The notes under the pieces were generated by a model. The model saw only the letters and a list, made by a program, of their open reading frames with translations, was not told where the DNA came from and made no database searches. Made by a program: the position numbers and the translations under genes. A DNA stretch of 64,000 bases from Callipepla californica brunnescens (taxonomy: Eukaryota; Chordata; Aves; Galliformes; Odontophoridae): positions 22,005,368-22,069,367 of the forward strand of contig JALIRH010000004.1 in NCBI GenBank assembly GCA_023055505.1, read 5' to 3'. Of this stretch, positions 61,301-64,000 are shown piece by piece. Position 1 is the stretch's first letter; every line of letters starts with the position of its first letter.

Positions 61301-64000
61301 CAGGACAAAGCTATTCTTCCAACCCTCTCCATTTCTTCCTGGTGGGCATCTACTCCCAGAACAGTAATTATCTCTACTGAATGTTGACCCCAGTGTAAGA
61401 GAGCTTCACATCTCCAGTCTCCACAGTTCTGTGATGAGAACACACACAGTCAGAGCTGCTTGAGCCATGAATACTACTAGAGGGATAATCCTAATAGCTG
61501 AAATTCTAGCTGGAAAGGAAGATGCTTCTGTAGTCCCAGTTTGTCCAGTAGCTGGTTAAGCTATTCTCTTCAGTACCAGGTAATTATTTGATTGCCATCT
61601 TCTGCTCTGGCAGTCTCAGCAAGGTCTTTCAGACTTCAGAGCATGCTAGCTGCGTGACATAAAGGAAGTACAGTCTCTCAAGAGCACCCATTTCAAGTGG
61701 AACGTGGAAGTAACATATGTGTAAATAGCATTCTGAGAAACTTTTCTTTCTCACATTGCTATTTATTATGGTACAGCACTTCCACAATTTCAGTGTAGAT
61801 GCAAACTTTTCTACAACTCCAATGCATTTGGCAAATTGACATTTCAAACACTGTTAAACTGTTATTATCTCCATCATCTCTTCCAAGGATTTCCTTTCCA
61901 GTCAGTACAGTTGGTAAGCATAATTTTAGAGAAAAAGCAGTTTCATGCTTTCTGCAAACTGAATTCCATTTGATTTTCATCTCCACTCTTCCAAGCTGCT
62001 TCATGTTATTCAGTCTTTACAGGAATTAACTCTTTTTCAGTATTGTTTTACCTTAAATTTAAGCAGCAGGATAGTAACTCCTTCCTTCAGATTGTTAGCT
62101 GACACTGAGCAAAACTTTCAGCAGCGCTTCTATGACTTGAGTTCACCTCTTCCAGCTGACTACCAGTGAGAGACAAGCTCTCTGGAAATATTCATTTAAT
62201 TATAAGCGTATCCGACATCACAGCCATCCCACCAGAAAACTTCCCTCATGTAAAGGGATGCAGTGCTGTTTTTTCTTTTTTTGAACTTCTTTAGCTGCCG
62301 TATCAATTTATTAAAAAAAGTTTCAGTTGATAAACAAGTACCAAATGTAGTGGAAACTAAACTAAACCATCAAGAAGGAATTTCTGACAAAGTTCTACTC
62401 CGCAGAGAAATTTGTTCTGGCATTCTGCCCCATCCCATTTTCCCCCAGCTCATGAACTCCTACTGCTGGTGACAATGAATCATATTACTCTGTTTATCCA
62501 TTTTCTCTCCATCTCTCTGTTTTATGCTGACAGGAACAGGAAAGTACAACTTTGTTATAGGGTTTTATTTGAAAGTCAGTATCTCAGTTGCTTCCCTGCA
62601 TTTAGGATTGCATCTTGTCCTAGTTTCTCTCCTCCTGAAAGTATAGTAATTCAGTTCTCTCAACACCTACAGACACAAAGCACTAGTAACGTGGGATATA
62701 GCAGTTAAGTTCCTACATCTTTAATTATTTTGACTGAATTGCCTCTTCTTTTAAAATTCACAGTCTTGTTAAAAGTACATTTGAGAAAACCACAAGTTCA
62801 CTACTAGCTACTTCCAAGTAATTAAGTTCATTAATCCAAACAGGGAGCAAGGGAAATAGAACTACTTTCTCCTTCATGCTTTTTTTTTCCCCTCTTCCTA
62901 CTCTATATTATTTATAAATTATATTCAGTAGGATAAAAGCATAAGGCAGCGAAAAGTAGACCGAATAAGTGCTATTATCTTTCTCTTGAAAGCCTTAAAA
63001 CACCTTAAAACAGTAACTATCCTGAAATTGAAAAGACTGAGCGTTTTCTCTTCTGCTTTGTAAACCAACAATTTGATGAGACCCTCAGAAACCAGACTAT
63101 TGTTTCCTGCTTTCTTTACTTTGTAGCATTTAGATTTCCAGTTTTATTTTTTCTTCAACTTGCTTCCACCATTACACTGAACATTTCTTCATTTTTATTA
63201 TCACTACCAAAAAGGTGCTCAGAAAAGAGGACTGACAAACTCATATACACCCAAAACAGCCATGTAAAGATGCAGGGCAGCCAAGGCTAACTGTAGATTC
63301 AAAAGTATGCTCCAGAGTTGGTTGCACAGTATTTCAGTGAGTGACACTGCAATGAGAGAACAGCCAAATTTACACAGCTGTCTGTAGGCACAGTTGCAGA
63401 AAAAAGAAGACAGCATGTCATGACAGAAGCAATTTGCATCTCTGCCACTCTCTTTTGTCCAGCTCACATGAGCCACAGGACACCCAAAAGCTCCATCTTC
63501 ACTCAGTACAATTCAGTTGAGCATCTAGAGTCAAGGCACTCCAGCCTTGCTTAAGTTTACAGATAGATCTGTGCTCTACAGAAATAAGTAGATTAAAAAA
63601 GACCTGGAGACCAGTAGAGCTAAAAACGTGTTCACTAAGTGCACACTTGTCAGCAGCCACCACACTCCAGGAAGGCCTTCCACAGTTTCTGTTTTCATAC
63701 AGAGAAGTTAAATGCCTCCTTTTCTCAGCACAATAAGTACCCTGTGCTGTTTACAAAGAAAACTGTACTTTTGCTCCTCCTTGACGCTCTGAGGGACCAC
63801 TCAGGCCTTCTGTCTCATTTGGGAAGAGCTGAGCAGTTCCTCCACTCTTTCTTGATCTGTTTTTCCACAAGCATCAGCCATGATATACCACAGGAGACCC
63901 AGTCTGTGGCTGGCCCTGACAGTGCAGCTCCCTTCAGAGGGATGGACAGCCCTGATTCAAGCCAGCATTGCTTTGGAGATTCACTTATTGAATTAGGCAC
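58394..64000. other. Probable SUSD6 intron, right part
   Basis: No exon is recognised. Two minus-strand open frames, 60763-61062 and 63219-63476, encode cysteine-rich or hydrophobic stretches without a known domain and are not flanked by convincing splice-site pairs. They are left as unassigned. Confidence 0.45.

Noticed and set aside
60763..61443. Pair of neighbouring minus-strand frames as a two-exon gene
   Set aside because: The splice sites between them do not pair convincingly and neither frame has a recognisable domain.
63219..63476. Hydrophobic minus-strand frame of 85 codons near the right edge
   Set aside because: It was considered as the SUSD6 signal-peptide exon because of its hydrophobic run, but it does not resemble the SUSD6 N-terminus and has no donor in the required phase.

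Overview
The window looks like a piece of a bird nuclear genome. The main grounds are several antisense and sense copies of the CR1 LINE (one with a 349-codon reverse transcriptase frame), compact introns, a CpG-island promoter, and gene order SUSD6 - SRSF5 - SLC10A1, which matches human chromosome 14q24 in inverted orientation. A galliform such as chicken or turkey is plausible, but the species cannot be settled from the sequence alone.

Layout from left to right. Positions 1-18490 hold no gene I can recognise. They contain a broken endogenous retrovirus fragment (integrase region about 3210-4075, then a TA microsatellite and an LTR-like end about 4249-4700), a CR1 3' fragment (12988-13233) and several AT-rich stretches that might be conserved non-coding elements. 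Positions 18497-20651 (+) hold the decayed remains of SLC10A1, the sodium/bile-acid cotransporter NTCP. Four exon relics are in the right order, with a CR1-like insertion, an in-frame 36-bp duplication, a nonsense codon, frameshifts and loss of a sodium-ligand glutamate. Positions 22855-27040 (-) hold a complete SRSF5 gene (SR splicing factor, 265 codons, eight exons) under a CpG-island promoter. About 27240-29990 is intergenic. Positions about 29995-40423 (-) hold the last four coding exons and a long 3' UTR of SUSD6 (sushi domain, one membrane segment, cytoplasmic tail). The rest, 40424-64000, is most simply upstream SUSD6 intron, because the signal-peptide exon was not found. It carries two more antisense CR1 copies (53486-54622 and 57891-58393) and otherwise simple repeats and unrecognised sequence.

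The genes are neighbours by ancient synteny rather than parts of one pathway. SRSF5 acts in nuclear pre-mRNA splicing and mRNA export. SUSD6 is a membrane protein linked in mammals to p53 response and to MHC-I turnover. SLC10A1 would have imported bile acids into hepatocytes.

The most interesting observations are: (1) SLC10A1 is a unitary pseudogene here; (2) SRSF5 intron 4 is mostly a 13-bp minisatellite, is exactly 243 nt and has no in-frame stop, so its retention would insert an 81-residue Pro/Ser-rich linker between the two RRMs, while each repeat unit also mimics a 3' splice site; (3) the long SRSF5 intron 5 contains a roughly 500-bp block of very different composition that is a candidate conserved poison-exon region; (4) the SUSD6 cytoplasmic exon uses a pure 29-T tract directly before an unfavourable GAG acceptor.
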